64,000 nucleotides of DNA from Alphaproteobacteria bacterium CG11_big_fil_rev_8_21_14_0_20_39_49 (GTDB taxonomy: Bacteria; Pseudomonadota; Alphaproteobacteria; Rickettsiales; UBA6187), in contig PCXK01000015.1 in assembly GCA_002787635.1 (NCBI GenBank), positions 1 through 64,000 on the forward strand, read 5' to 3'. This document shows, one piece after another, positions 54,304 to 63,195 of the stretch. Below the pieces are notes generated by a model. It was given only the letters and a program-made list of their open reading frames with translations. It was not told the origin of the DNA and searched no databases. The position numbers and the translations under genes are program-made. The number at the start of each line of letters is the position of its first letter. Positions within the stretch are counted from its first letter, which is position 1.

Positions 54304-54332
54304 TTGATTAAAAAATTAATAAACTCTTAATA
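54304..54332 (+). promoter_or_regulatory. possible promoter of the UIM-like gene
   Basis: TTGATT at 54304-54309, a 17-bp spacer and TTAATA at 54327-54332 lie about 50 bp before the start codon at 54384. There is no strong ribosome site. Confidence 0.35.
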
Positions 54333-54383
54333 AAGTGTTGTTATTATTGGAAGTTAAGTATTAATTTTTGATAATTAACGATT

Positions 54384-55820
54384 ATGCCGATAGATTTAGA
54401 TGCAGATAGGAACTTAGACCTAAAAAATGAATTATTTTTTTACCAAGACGAATTGTTCAAAAAACATAGCAGAGGAAAGCTTGGCATACATTCAAGTGAA
54501 ACCGAGCCTGCCGTTATTGCCCAAGCCATGGCGGTTGAAGCAAAGAACAACACTCTTTTGAACGAAACGGAAGAAAGCAAGGTTAAATTAGCCGAGTTTG
54601 CCCTGAGTTTAAAAAGCAATCTGGAAGTTATCCCTTCTACGTTTGTTCCGGAATTTAAAAAAGGTGGCAATCCTGATGAATATTTGCAAAGAACAGAATA
54701 TGTTGCCGATATCGCAAAAACAGCGGAAGCACAACTAGAGCTGCAAGGAGTAAATGTATCAAATGATGTTGTTGAGGCGGCAAAGGTTAGTGCGTTAACC
54801 GAGATGGGCGATTCAAAGCAAACAGGCAAGAATGAAGCATGTTTACCTGAACGAGGTTTGAAGCGTCAGGATACCGAAGCAATACTTAAGGAATCATTGG
54901 AAACCGCAAAAAAAGATGAAGAAAGAAGAGCTAATTCTCCATCGGAAGAAGAGCAGATAAGGGCTGCATTAGAAGCTTCAAAAAGAGAGGCTTTACCTCA
55001 AGGGCTTTCTCGTCAGGATACTATGAATGATCCGGAGTTTAAAGCTGCATTAGAGGCTTCTAAGAAGGAAACAAGAAATAATCCGAGGGTAAATGTAGCA
55101 AAAGCCGCTTCATTACAATCTAATAGTACATTGTCTGATGATTATAGTTATTATGGTGAAGGAGACGAAAGAAAGAAACCCGCCAAGCCAATTAAGCTTG
55201 ATAGGGCAGAGGGGCAGAGGCGGAATAAAGGCACCGAGGATTATATCCCTCCTCCTTCGATAGCGGAGTTAACAGTAGATGAACAAGAAAAAAGTTCGGG
55301 AGACCATGAATCTCAACCTAACATTAGGGCAGAGGAGCAAAGCCGGAATAAAGTTAATAGGCGTTCACGAGAGTCTTATATCCCTCCTCCTTCGATAGCG
55401 GAGTTAACAGGAGGTGAGCAAGGAAAAAGTTCGGGAGACCCTGAATTTCAATTATCTTACGATAAGGGAGCTGAAAGACCCGCTTTAGATAGGCAAAGTA
55501 GTATTGATAGTACGGCAGCTATTATCGGCGATGATTTTAGTAAGAGCAGATCAAGAGGATTAGGAATGCCCTCTGAATCTGAAAGAACTATTAAAGTAAG
55601 TAATACTTCTCCTAGAGAGCTTAAGTCTGAAATAGCAGAAAGAGCCTCCTCCCGACAGTCGGAGTTTTCACCTAAAGCCGATTTGAAACAAGAAACAAAA
55701 AGAAGTAATAATAAGCCGAGTAATAAACATACAGACAGGCATTCTAAGAAAGAGTTTGAAAAAGATGATGATGCCGGCTATAGAGGAGGAAGACCTTCAG
55801 GAGGGCGTGGCGGTAGATAA
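54384..55820 (+). CDS. candidate effector with ubiquitin-interacting-motif (UIM) matches
   Basis: The 478-residue, highly polar protein has no signal peptide or membrane segment. Residues 188-202 (EEEQIRAALEASKRE) and 215-229 (NDPEFKAALEASKKE) fit the eukaryotic UIM consensus, with the key Ala and Ser at A195/S199 and A222/S226. Residues 164-178 are a weaker third copy. A GLxRQDT string precedes the first and third. Residues about 274-312 and 315-356 are two further repeats sharing YIPPPSIAELT and KSSGD. The tail is basic and Gly-rich (GYRGGRPSGGRGGR). Function is unknown. Binding of host ubiquitin after type IV secretion is an inference. Confidence 0.75.
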   Translation: MPIDLDADRNLDLKNELFFYQDELFKKHSRGKLGIHSSETEPAVIAQAMAVEAKNNTLLNETEESKVKLAEFALSLKSNLEVIPSTFVPEFKKGGNPDEYLQRTEYVADIAKTAEAQLELQGVNVSNDVVEAAKVSALTEMGDSKQTGKNEACLPERGLKRQDTEAILKESLETAKKDEERRANSPSEEEQIRAALEASKREALPQGLSRQDTMNDPEFKAALEASKKETRNNPRVNVAKAASLQSNSTLSDDYSYYGEGDERKKPAKPIKLDRAEGQRRNKGTEDYIPPPSIAELTVDEQEKSSGDHESQPNIRAEEQSRNKVNRRSRESYIPPPSIAELTGGEQGKSSGDPEFQLSYDKGAERPALDRQSSIDSTAAIIGDDFSKSRSRGLGMPSESERTIKVSNTSPRELKSEIAERASSRQSEFSPKADLKQETKRSNNKPSNKHTDRHSKKEFEKDDDAGYRGGRPSGGRGGR

Positions 55821-55827
55821 CTTACAT

Positions 55828-56606
55828 CTAATCTTCTTCTAAATCCGTACCAAGGTGGCATTCCCTTGTTGTTGCCGAGCAGCGTTCGCATACATTCCTA
55901 CGAAGCTGCGACATATTATGGATTTTAACAACTGTAATATCGGTTTCTACGCCATAGGCGGTTAGCTGGTTTAAAGAACGAGAAAATGTTTCCGAAGTCA
56001 TTCCTAAAAGTCCTGCTATCAGACCTTTTTCGTAAGTAAGTTGTAATGAAATACTGCCCTCTTTCTGACCGACGCACTTCCTTAATAAGAAGCAGCCGAC
56101 TCGCTGTGATGATGTCATTTTGCAGATATGCTCAATATCCATACTCAGTTGAGATTCTAGACCAAGTTCGTTTTCAATAAATTTTACCAGAAAATGATAA
56201 AAATATTTCTGGTCTTCCGCCATATGCAACATAAATGGGGCGGGAATGTCTATCATAGATGAGTCTGTTACAGCCTCAGCACTATAGGTGTGATTACCTT
56301 TATTTAAAATGGCGGTTTTTCCAAACATCTCACCGGCTGTAAGAACCGATATAACCGATTCATTTCCGCTGCGTGTATTGCGAGATAATTTTATCCATCC
56401 ATTGATAATTATATAGAAAGATTTTGCACGATCACCGGTCATAAATAAGACGTCATGCTTTGTATATTTTTTAATTGTAGAATTTTCTATAATATTAATA
56501 ATCGCATCTTCAGTAAATTCATTAAATAATGGAAATTTCTTCAGAAAAGCTATATGCTCTTCTCTATTTTTAAAACTACCTAATGGTCGTATTGTTATTT
56601 TATTCA

Positions 56607-56607
<1 letters not shown>
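55828..56607 (-). CDS. Crp/Fnr family transcription regulator
   Basis: The 259-residue protein has an N-terminal cyclic-nucleotide-binding-type sensor domain (about 20-140), a dimer helix and a C-terminal HTH with AGLLGMTSETFSRSLNQL at about 198-215. It lacks the N-terminal Cys of Fnr. After the HTH comes an unusual extension with C240, C243 and C250 (CERCSATTREC) that could bind metal or sense redox state. The start codon abuts a GAAA tetranucleotide tract. It is the last gene of a same-strand run with the response regulator and the pel genes. Confidence 0.9.
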
Positions 56608-56641
<34 letters not shown>

Positions 56642-56878
56642 AGGGTTTTTTTATGTAAAAATTGAAATAGCTTTTAAATTTATAATTAAGTTATCTTAGA
56701 ACAAGCGGTATAGTCAACCCCAGAACGTCCTGAGCTTTTAAGAATAATATTAAATAGCAAGAGCTTATAGAATGCTTGAGTTCTAAAGTAGGTAAAATCG
56801 ACAAATACATGTTACACAACAATATATTTACATCTTATAAATTGAATTATATTATATTATGAAAGTCTATATTGTTTA
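56642..56878. other. gap between the Crp/Fnr and response regulator genes
   Basis: This AT-rich stretch of about 237 bp holds no gene and no clear terminator. A promoter for the Crp/Fnr gene would be expected here on the minus strand, but none stands out. Confidence 0.4.
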
Positions 56879-57574
56879 TCATGCCGCAATCTGCATTCGA
56901 TAGCCGATTCCGGCATCTGTTACTATGACTTTAGGTGCTGAAGGGGTAACTTCTATTTTGTCACGTAATTGAGAAATAAATACACGTAAATATTGTACAT
57001 CCTCTTTATGTGCCGAACCCCATATTTCACTTAAAATATCTTTATGAGAAAGCATTTTGCCTCGATTAATAATAAAATACCTCAGTAAGTTATATTCTTT
57101 TGGGGTAAAGCGTGCTTTCTTATTATTGACAAAAACTTCATGGCTAACCAAGTCCATATATATATTGCCGTTTTTAATGTGTGTGTTTCCTGCCTTTGCT
57201 ATTGCAGACTTACGCAAACGCACTTTTATGCGTGCAAACAAAACATCAATATTAAAAGGTCTGATTATGTAGTCATCCGCTCCCATATTTAAAGCCTTTA
57301 TGATGTTACCGTCATCGGCTTCCTCGGATATGATAATTATCGGCACTTGCGACCATTGCCTTATTGAAGTTATTAAATCCAAACTATTAGTATCACTTGA
57401 TTGCGGTTCGAATAATACAATATCAGGCTTTATCGAAGCACATAAACGCACCGCCTGTTGACTGACATCACTATGAGTAAATTTAAATGTTTCCTTATCA
57501 AGGAAGAAGCTTAAAATCTTTTTGGTACTTAGCTCATTATCTACCAATAAAATAGTATTATGTTTTGTACGCAT
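56879..57574 (-). CDS. OmpR/KdpE-type response regulator with an atypical receiver
   Basis: The 231-residue protein has a receiver domain (about 5-122) and an OmpR-type winged helix (about 130-228, with FTPKEYNLLRYFIINRGKMLSHKDIL). By alignment to KdpE the phosphoacceptor Asp is Glu56 (DIVLFEPQ), the acidic pair is D12/N13, and the conserved Lys is Arg105 (IIRPF). Such a receiver is unlikely to be controlled by normal phosphorylation. No sensor kinase is adjacent. Its place directly after pelG suggests control of, or coexpression with, the Pel genes. Confidence 0.9.
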   Translation of the reverse strand: MRTKHNTILLVDNELSTKKILSFFLDKETFKFTHSDVSQQAVRLCASIKPDIVLFEPQSSDTNSLDLITSIRQWSQVPIIIISEEADDGNIIKALNMGADDYIIRPFNIDVLFARIKVRLRKSAIAKAGNTHIKNGNIYMDLVSHEVFVNNKKARFTPKEYNLLRYFIINRGKMLSHKDILSEIWGSAHKEDVQYLRVFISQLRDKIEVTPSAPKVIVTDAGIGYRMQIAA

Positions 57575-57671
57575 GCTAGCAACCCTTTTTAAATTTCTTA
57601 TTTCTTAATATATTTAGAATATACAATATAAAGTTGATGGTGCGATTGATGCCCGTCAACTAAAGGGCGTA

Positions 57672-59057
57672 TTAGTTGATATAAATAGAGCTATTTCTTG
57701 TAATGAATGTATGGTATGGCAGTTTTGATACATAAACAGACGCTATCACCACAGATACGATGAAAGTTATGAACGATGAAAGAAAGTATCCGTAGCCGTA
57801 ATATTCAAAACCGGAGTAAAGACTTGCGGCAGTTAATGCCGTATTAGTAACAAGAAAAAGCAATTGTATCTGCAATGTAGCTTTCCAATTGTCGAAATAC
57901 GACATGATGATAATTATGAATAAGGTCAGAACCTGAAATAATGCACCGGCTAGTCCGTATCGCAGTATACCTACCTGCATATAATTCCAGTTTAACAGCC
58001 CTATTATTTTGGGAGCCATTAATATGCAGATACTTGTTATAACAATCTGAGTGACTAAAAGATATCCTGCATTACGAAAAATACTTAAGATAATATCCCT
58101 GTGACTTTTTTGAATTTCAGAAAGGCTGACTTTCTGTTCAATGTTTCTATAGAATTTTAAATATCTTTCAAAAAAATGTGTTTCCGTATTAAAAAGAAAT
58201 ATTGCCATTACAGGAACGGTTGTAAGATATGCCATAAACATGGCACTATCATAATCCGAGTAAACACGCAGTCCTATTTCTAACTTTGTAGCCTCCGGTG
58301 CAAACCACATTATCCATTTATCCGACCATATTGCCATATTATATATTAACCCGCTTAACGCTACTTTCGGGTATTTAGTAAAATAAGGTATAAACGCCAA
58401 CGGCTTTACCGGTTTATATGGGTATTCGGCAAATATATTAGCAGCCAGTATACCTATAATAACGCATAGTCCGATAGAAAATCCGTTCAACATTCCTGCT
58501 ACGCCGTATATGCCTGCCAATTGGGTTATTGCTAAAACAGCAACTAACATACCGATAAAAAATGCATTAGTTATAATCTTATAATTCTTTAGGGCTGAAA
58601 CAAAAATACTGAAAAACCATACGGAGCTTACTAAAACAAAATTAATAACGGCACAAACGGCTACAAACGGCGTAAGATTCGCATAAAGAAAATAAAAAGC
58701 AGATGCAACGCAAAAGCTGACTAATAATAAAAGCGACAAACCGCCAAACAGCATACCTATAGCAGTTGAAACGTCCCGCCTATGGATGGAATCGGCAAGG
58801 TATCGGGTGCAAATCATAAAAATAGGCCCTGAAAGGACAAGGGAAAACGAGAAGTTGTAGATAAGGATAGACCTAAAATCCATTAATATGGAGTTTTCTA
58901 CCAGATGATTACTTATAAGCCCGATGATAGCTAGAGCAAGAACTGTGAATATCCAAGGACCTGTTGAAGCGAATACCGAATGCATACATGCACCTAATAA
59001 TCCTGAAAGGTTATCCTTACGATATAGCTTACGTAAAACAAAACCGATACCTGCCAT
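57672..59057 (-). CDS. pelG: Pel exopolysaccharide membrane protein PelG
   Basis: The 461-residue protein has about 12 TM segments and starts MAGIGFVLRKLYRKDNLSGLLGACMHSVFASTGPWIFTVLAL, the typical PelG opening. It also has SVWFFSIFVSALKNYK and GLIYNMAIWSDKWIMWF. It is a MATE/Wzx-like fold protein thought to move the Pel polymer across the inner membrane with PelD, PelE and PelF. The pelF stop and pelG start share one base. Confidence 0.93.
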   Translation of the reverse strand: MAGIGFVLRKLYRKDNLSGLLGACMHSVFASTGPWIFTVLALAIIGLISNHLVENSILMDFRSILIYNFSFSLVLSGPIFMICTRYLADSIHRRDVSTAIGMLFGGLSLLLLVSFCVASAFYFLYANLTPFVAVCAVINFVLVSSVWFFSIFVSALKNYKIITNAFFIGMLVAVLAITQLAGIYGVAGMLNGFSIGLCVIIGILAANIFAEYPYKPVKPLAFIPYFTKYPKVALSGLIYNMAIWSDKWIMWFAPEATKLEIGLRVYSDYDSAMFMAYLTTVPVMAIFLFNTETHFFERYLKFYRNIEQKVSLSEIQKSHRDIILSIFRNAGYLLVTQIVITSICILMAPKIIGLLNWNYMQVGILRYGLAGALFQVLTLFIIIIMSYFDNWKATLQIQLLFLVTNTALTAASLYSGFEYYGYGYFLSSFITFIVSVVIASVYVSKLPYHTFITRNSSIYIN

Positions 59058-60595
59058 TATATGATCTCCTGAAATAATTGCTTTATGTCTTTAATGCCTT
59101 CACTTTCTTCGATAAGGTCTCCATATAAAAAAGCATATGATTTATATTGATTTTCTTTGTTATAATAACGGCTGACACGTGTTGAAATGGAACGACTGCA
59201 TCTTTTATAATAATCGTCTTGTGTCAGTAATTGTAACAAGGCATCTGCCGTTGCCTTCGGAGCGGTTAGCGGAACTATGACTCCGCCCGGTCCTATACCG
59301 TCATCTTCATTGCTGTCACCTGTAATCATTTCCCTGCAAGCTCCCACATCTGTGGCAACAATAGGGATACCTGCGGCTCCCGCTTCAAGTATTACAAGCG
59401 GCTGTGCCTCACTGATGCTAGTTAGCACCATAACGCCAATCACCTGTAAATATGGTTCTATGCGAACTTTTCCTGTAAAAATAACATTTTTCTGTAAATT
59501 CAAATGCTCCACTATTTCACGGCACTCTTTTGCGTATTCAGGCTCCTCATTATCAGGTCCGATAATGAAAGCCTCAATTTCAGGAAGTGATTCTTTCAGT
59601 ATGTCTATCGCTTTAATATAGGTTTTTATATCTTTAATAGAAACCACCCTACCTATCAGGGCAACTGATTTTTTAGCATTACCTCTTGGAATAGAAGAAT
59701 ATTTCTTATAATCAATTCCATTTGGGATTATCAGCAGTTTATCTTTATCGGCACCGTCCATTAGCTGGAATTCCTGATTACCTTTGTATAAAGTGATAAT
59801 TTTACTGCATGCCTGATAACAAAGCGTTGAATAATTTTTAAATGTATCGACCCACAAATCTTTTATGTCCCTTTCAAGTTCATTTTTTGATGATGATAGG
59901 TTAAACAGACTTCTGTCATACAGATAATCGGCACTTGCAATTTCAATTCTGCGTTCATTTGTATATATACCGTGTTCGGTAATAATGCACGGTCTACCCG
60001 TCTCCAGACGCGCACGTGCAAGATAAAGCCCTGCATATCCGGTGCATAAGGCATGATATACTTTTGCATCAGGCATAGGTGCAAGCAAAATACTGAACAA
60101 GCCTCCGAAAAGTACACGCCAAGACCAAAAATAATCAATGAATGATGTTTTAGGCATGGTTTTGCGGTAAATGCGTATCATAACATTCCAGATTGCCTTG
60201 GAATCCAGCAACAGATATTGACCGATTTCCTCTTTATAAGGTGCTATAATATCGATAATATCCCGCAAGTCCTCAAGATTCGCCTGAGATTGCATTTTTA
60301 GTAAAGGCTTTTCAAGTCTGTTTATTAGAATATTCTCATCTTGACGGGGCAATATAACATGCTTTCCTTCAGGAATTTTTTGCAGGCGAATAGTTGTTAA
60401 ATTTACGACATTATCCGGCAATTCATATGCTTTTTCTGCCTTGTGGTCACTACTTATCAACGCTACTATAGAGAAGGTGAGATGCTTTTGCATGATTATA
60501 AGATCATGCGTCCAACTCGATACACCGCCTGTTACATAGGGGTAAGAACCTTCTAGTATAAGGCATATATCTGCCGGTTTTTCTTTGTTTGTCAT
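59057..60595 (-). CDS. pelF: Pel glycosyltransferase PelF
   Basis: The 512-residue GT4-type glycosyltransferase begins DICLILEGSYPYVTGGVSSWTHDLI, the PelF signature. It has CTGYAGLYLARARLETGRPCIITEHGIYTNERRIEI and a C-terminal nucleotide-sugar site with SISEAQPLVILEAGAAGIPIVATDVGACREMI. PelF polymerises UDP-GalNAc and related sugars in the cytoplasm. It lies between pelE and pelG in the canonical order. Confidence 0.94.
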   Translation of the reverse strand: MTNKEKPADICLILEGSYPYVTGGVSSWTHDLIIMQKHLTFSIVALISSDHKAEKAYELPDNVVNLTTIRLQKIPEGKHVILPRQDENILINRLEKPLLKMQSQANLEDLRDIIDIIAPYKEEIGQYLLLDSKAIWNVMIRIYRKTMPKTSFIDYFWSWRVLFGGLFSILLAPMPDAKVYHALCTGYAGLYLARARLETGRPCIITEHGIYTNERRIEIASADYLYDRSLFNLSSSKNELERDIKDLWVDTFKNYSTLCYQACSKIITLYKGNQEFQLMDGADKDKLLIIPNGIDYKKYSSIPRGNAKKSVALIGRVVSIKDIKTYIKAIDILKESLPEIEAFIIGPDNEEPEYAKECREIVEHLNLQKNVIFTGKVRIEPYLQVIGVMVLTSISEAQPLVILEAGAAGIPIVATDVGACREMITGDSNEDDGIGPGGVIVPLTAPKATADALLQLLTQDDYYKRCSRSISTRVSRYYNKENQYKSYAFLYGDLIEESEGIKDIKQLFQEII

Positions 60596-60602
60596 AATAT
60601 TA

Positions 60603-61670
60603 CTAATGGTACAAATGAACGATGTTGTTAGTTTTGCTTTTCCATGACTGAATTATATCTGTTAAATTGTCGTCATAATTACCCAGATTCAATTGTTCGA
60701 TATTATCGCAATATTGTTTAATTACAGTGCGTATTTCATGGAATTTTTTCAGGTAAAAAAGGTTCTCTACGTATAGTAAAACGGCATCTGAAGGAATTTT
60801 ATCCGATTGTACAATAGTAGCTAAAAGGTCTAATGCCTTATCATACTCATTTTGCCACATATACATTTTAGCAAGTTTGATTTTAACGTCCAATTCATTG
60901 TTAAGAGGCAAATATGCTTCATATATTTTAATTATCTTTAGCTGCATAGTATTTACGCTATATGAGTCAAGTAAGCCAGATAGGCTATATTCTTCACACA
61001 CCGCAGCAAGCTTTAGCCATTGTCCGTCGTGATACGGTTTATCTTTTAATGATTTTTCTATAAGCATATATTCAGACATAAAACGGCGTTCAATCGCTGC
61101 TAAAGCCGCCGCCGCCTGAACACGTACCGCAGCGTTATTATCTTTTGAAGCCTTGATAAGGGTAGGGGCGAACTTGGGAAGAAAATGTTTTGTCATCTTG
61201 GTAATGGCAATCTGCTTTTGGGCCATTGTGCCAAAATTGATAACATCCTGAAAAGGTTTAACATTATTTGATAGCGAGATGTTGCTGTCTTCATAGGCAA
61301 GTTTTTCGTTTATCTCATCTTGGCTGTGTTCATAATTAAAAAGATTGGTTATCCACTGAGACGGACTATCCGCTTTTTTTACAAAATGAGAAAATGACAG
61401 CGAGGCAATAAGGCATAATATCGCACCAAAAAAACCTGTTGTAGCGGTCATTATAAACAAAAGCACAGGGAAACGAAGATTTCTTTTCGCAAAGAAAAAG
61501 TAGCTTATCCAAATGAATAATCCTGACAAAACCAGAAAATGAATATTTAAAAATAATAATAAGTCGTATTTTAAAATAATTCTTGTCAACGCTATATATT
61601 CAATTATTGCAACCACCGATGCAACCAAAGCAAAGGCAATCTGTGATTCTTTAATTTGTTTTGTTTCCAT
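60603..61670 (-). CDS. pelE: Pel inner-membrane protein PelE
   Basis: The 355-residue protein has four N-terminal TM segments (about residues 10-95) and a helical cytoplasmic part with HEAT/TPR-like repeats (about 145-340; AAVRVQAAAALAAIERRF, and DVKIKLAKMYMWQNEYDKALDLL). This is the PelE layout, which links PelD and PelF in the synthase complex. It lies 7 bp before pelF. It is separated from pelD by a 300-bp palindromic stretch. Confidence 0.85.
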   Translation of the reverse strand: METKQIKESQIAFALVASVVAIIEYIALTRIILKYDLLLFLNIHFLVLSGLFIWISYFFFAKRNLRFPVLLFIMTATTGFFGAILCLIASLSFSHFVKKADSPSQWITNLFNYEHSQDEINEKLAYEDSNISLSNNVKPFQDVINFGTMAQKQIAITKMTKHFLPKFAPTLIKASKDNNAAVRVQAAAALAAIERRFMSEYMLIEKSLKDKPYHDGQWLKLAAVCEEYSLSGLLDSYSVNTMQLKIIKIYEAYLPLNNELDVKIKLAKMYMWQNEYDKALDLLATIVQSDKIPSDAVLLYVENLFYLKKFHEIRTVIKQYCDNIEQLNLGNYDDNLTDIIQSWKSKTNNIVHLYH

Positions 61671-61733
61671 AATAATTTGCTGCCGCTTTTTTTATTTTAT
61701 ATTTTTTAATTACATATTCGGTTTAAACTTCAT

Positions 61734-61902
61734 TATAGAAGCCTAAAGTTCAAATCTTAGTCCCTTCTACCTTTGGGAGAAGGTTAGGAAGAGAGAGGGG
61801 CATTTCAACAAAAACATAAAGCAAATGTTGAAAAAATCCCTCACCCCAACCCTCTCCCTAAGGGAGAGGGAGCTTTTGCACCCTTTTGCAGAGGCTTCTA
61901 TA
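61734..61902. repeat. palindromic element between pelD and pelE
   Basis: TATAGAAGCCT and AGGCTTCTATA are terminal inverted repeats around CCTTCTACCTTTGGGAGAAGG and CCCTCTCCCTAAGGGAGAGGG, the latter a repeat type known from many proteobacteria. It fills most of the gap 61671-61967 and could end or attenuate the pelD transcript. Confidence 0.75.
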
Positions 61903-61967
61903 GTAAATTCAAATTTACTTTAAAGGCGGATTAGCAACCGTACTTAATATAAAAAACGTCTGTCAGA

Positions 61968-63011
61968 TTATTGAGCTAACGGATATATCTTAGAGCCATT
62001 TAAGTGTTTATCCTTTTCAACATTAGCATAAATATGTGCTATCCATTCACATACCATAGTAAAAGTTTCGCAATTGTCGGAACCAAAGTCGTTGAATTTA
62101 ATTTCTTCTATTTTTAGCATACCGAATATTTTTCCGGTTTGTTTGTCTGTTATGGAACCTGCAATTATACCTTCGCCATCTAAGATTTTTTCTTCATACT
62201 CATTTTTGATACAAATATAAGGACTTCCTTTTTGTAAAATATAATTTGTAATAGGGCTATTGGCAGCAAAAACCGTTTTATAAGAGTCGTTCTCACTCCA
62301 GCCATGTGCTTCTCTAAGTTTTAGCTCCTTACCGTCATACATAAATATGGAGAATTTATCAGGACTCAGCATTGTTACTACAAGCCTTTTGATTACGGCT
62401 TGTGCCTCTATATAATCGGTAGTTTCCAATGATTTTATAATTTCATATAAAGTTGCAAGACTTTTTGTTTCCGAGGCTACCTTTAGTTCAAGATTCTCTT
62501 TTACCTGCTTTATGTCGCCATAGCGTTTTGCCATATTATCAATTATGTATTTCGATTTATTTACTTTTGTTTGTAAGCCGTTTCTCTCATTAATCTGGCG
62601 AGTGCGGATACCGCCCAAAACCAATGCGGTTACAATCCACATAAAAGGTAGCGTTAATATTCTCATTAAATATTCATTAGAGGTTTCCGTTAGCAATTGC
62701 TCCGGCATGTTTCCTGCCAATAAAAATACACTACACAGCACTGCCGCTATAACTGCTTCATTCAAACCATATTGCGTTATTATAAAAAGCATAATCACCC
62801 AAAACGGATGTATCGGAAAATCAATAAACCTATGACCGTCATCAATTATGCCGCTTAATAACAACAACACTAATAATGCTGCCGACATCTCTATAACTGC
62901 CATGGTACTTAGACGTTTGGTATTGTGTTTTGCATAATGAAACATATGCTCCACCTCTCGCATCTCCACCTCGTTACCGGTAGATAAATTTTGTGACTTA
63001 CTCATATGCAT
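61968..63011 (-). CDS. pelD: PelD-like protein without a GGDEF domain
   Basis: The 347-residue protein has four TM segments (about residues 37-140), a coiled coil (about 150-190) and a GAF domain (about 190-330; SPDKFSIFMYDGKELKLREAHGW, and GIIAGSITDKQTGKIFGMLKIEEI). Pseudomonas PelD is about 455 residues and adds a degenerate GGDEF domain that binds c-di-GMP through RxxD. Here the protein stops after GAF. The stop is followed by non-coding sequence, not by a frameshifted remainder that I can see. The call rests on topology and on the pelEFG neighbours. Confidence 0.8.
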   Translation of the reverse strand: MHMSKSQNLSTGNEVEMREVEHMFHYAKHNTKRLSTMAVIEMSAALLVLLLLSGIIDDGHRFIDFPIHPFWVIMLFIITQYGLNEAVIAAVLCSVFLLAGNMPEQLLTETSNEYLMRILTLPFMWIVTALVLGGIRTRQINERNGLQTKVNKSKYIIDNMAKRYGDIKQVKENLELKVASETKSLATLYEIIKSLETTDYIEAQAVIKRLVVTMLSPDKFSIFMYDGKELKLREAHGWSENDSYKTVFAANSPITNYILQKGSPYICIKNEYEEKILDGEGIIAGSITDKQTGKIFGMLKIEEIKFNDFGSDNCETFTMVCEWIAHIYANVEKDKHLNGSKIYPLAQ

Positions 63012-63195
63012 TCTTCCTATAAAAAAACATGTTCGTTTAACTTAGAAAGCAATATCCCAAAACTATCATATCAAAACTATACAGCATTATATCTATTGTA
63101 TAAGTATTGTATAATATTCAAATTATGCCTTTACAATTGCACTTTAGGTAAGTAAAAAACATTGTTGCCTTTTTAATGTTAGTATAGAGTTTATT

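Noticed and set aside
54440-54829. Open frame antisense to the UIM-like gene
   Set aside because: It has no ribosome site and lacks plausible protein features; the plus-strand frame is longer and explains the repeats.
61734-61902. Small RNA gene between pelD and pelE
   Set aside because: The stems belong to a widespread intergenic repeat type and there is no promoter evidence for a separate RNA.
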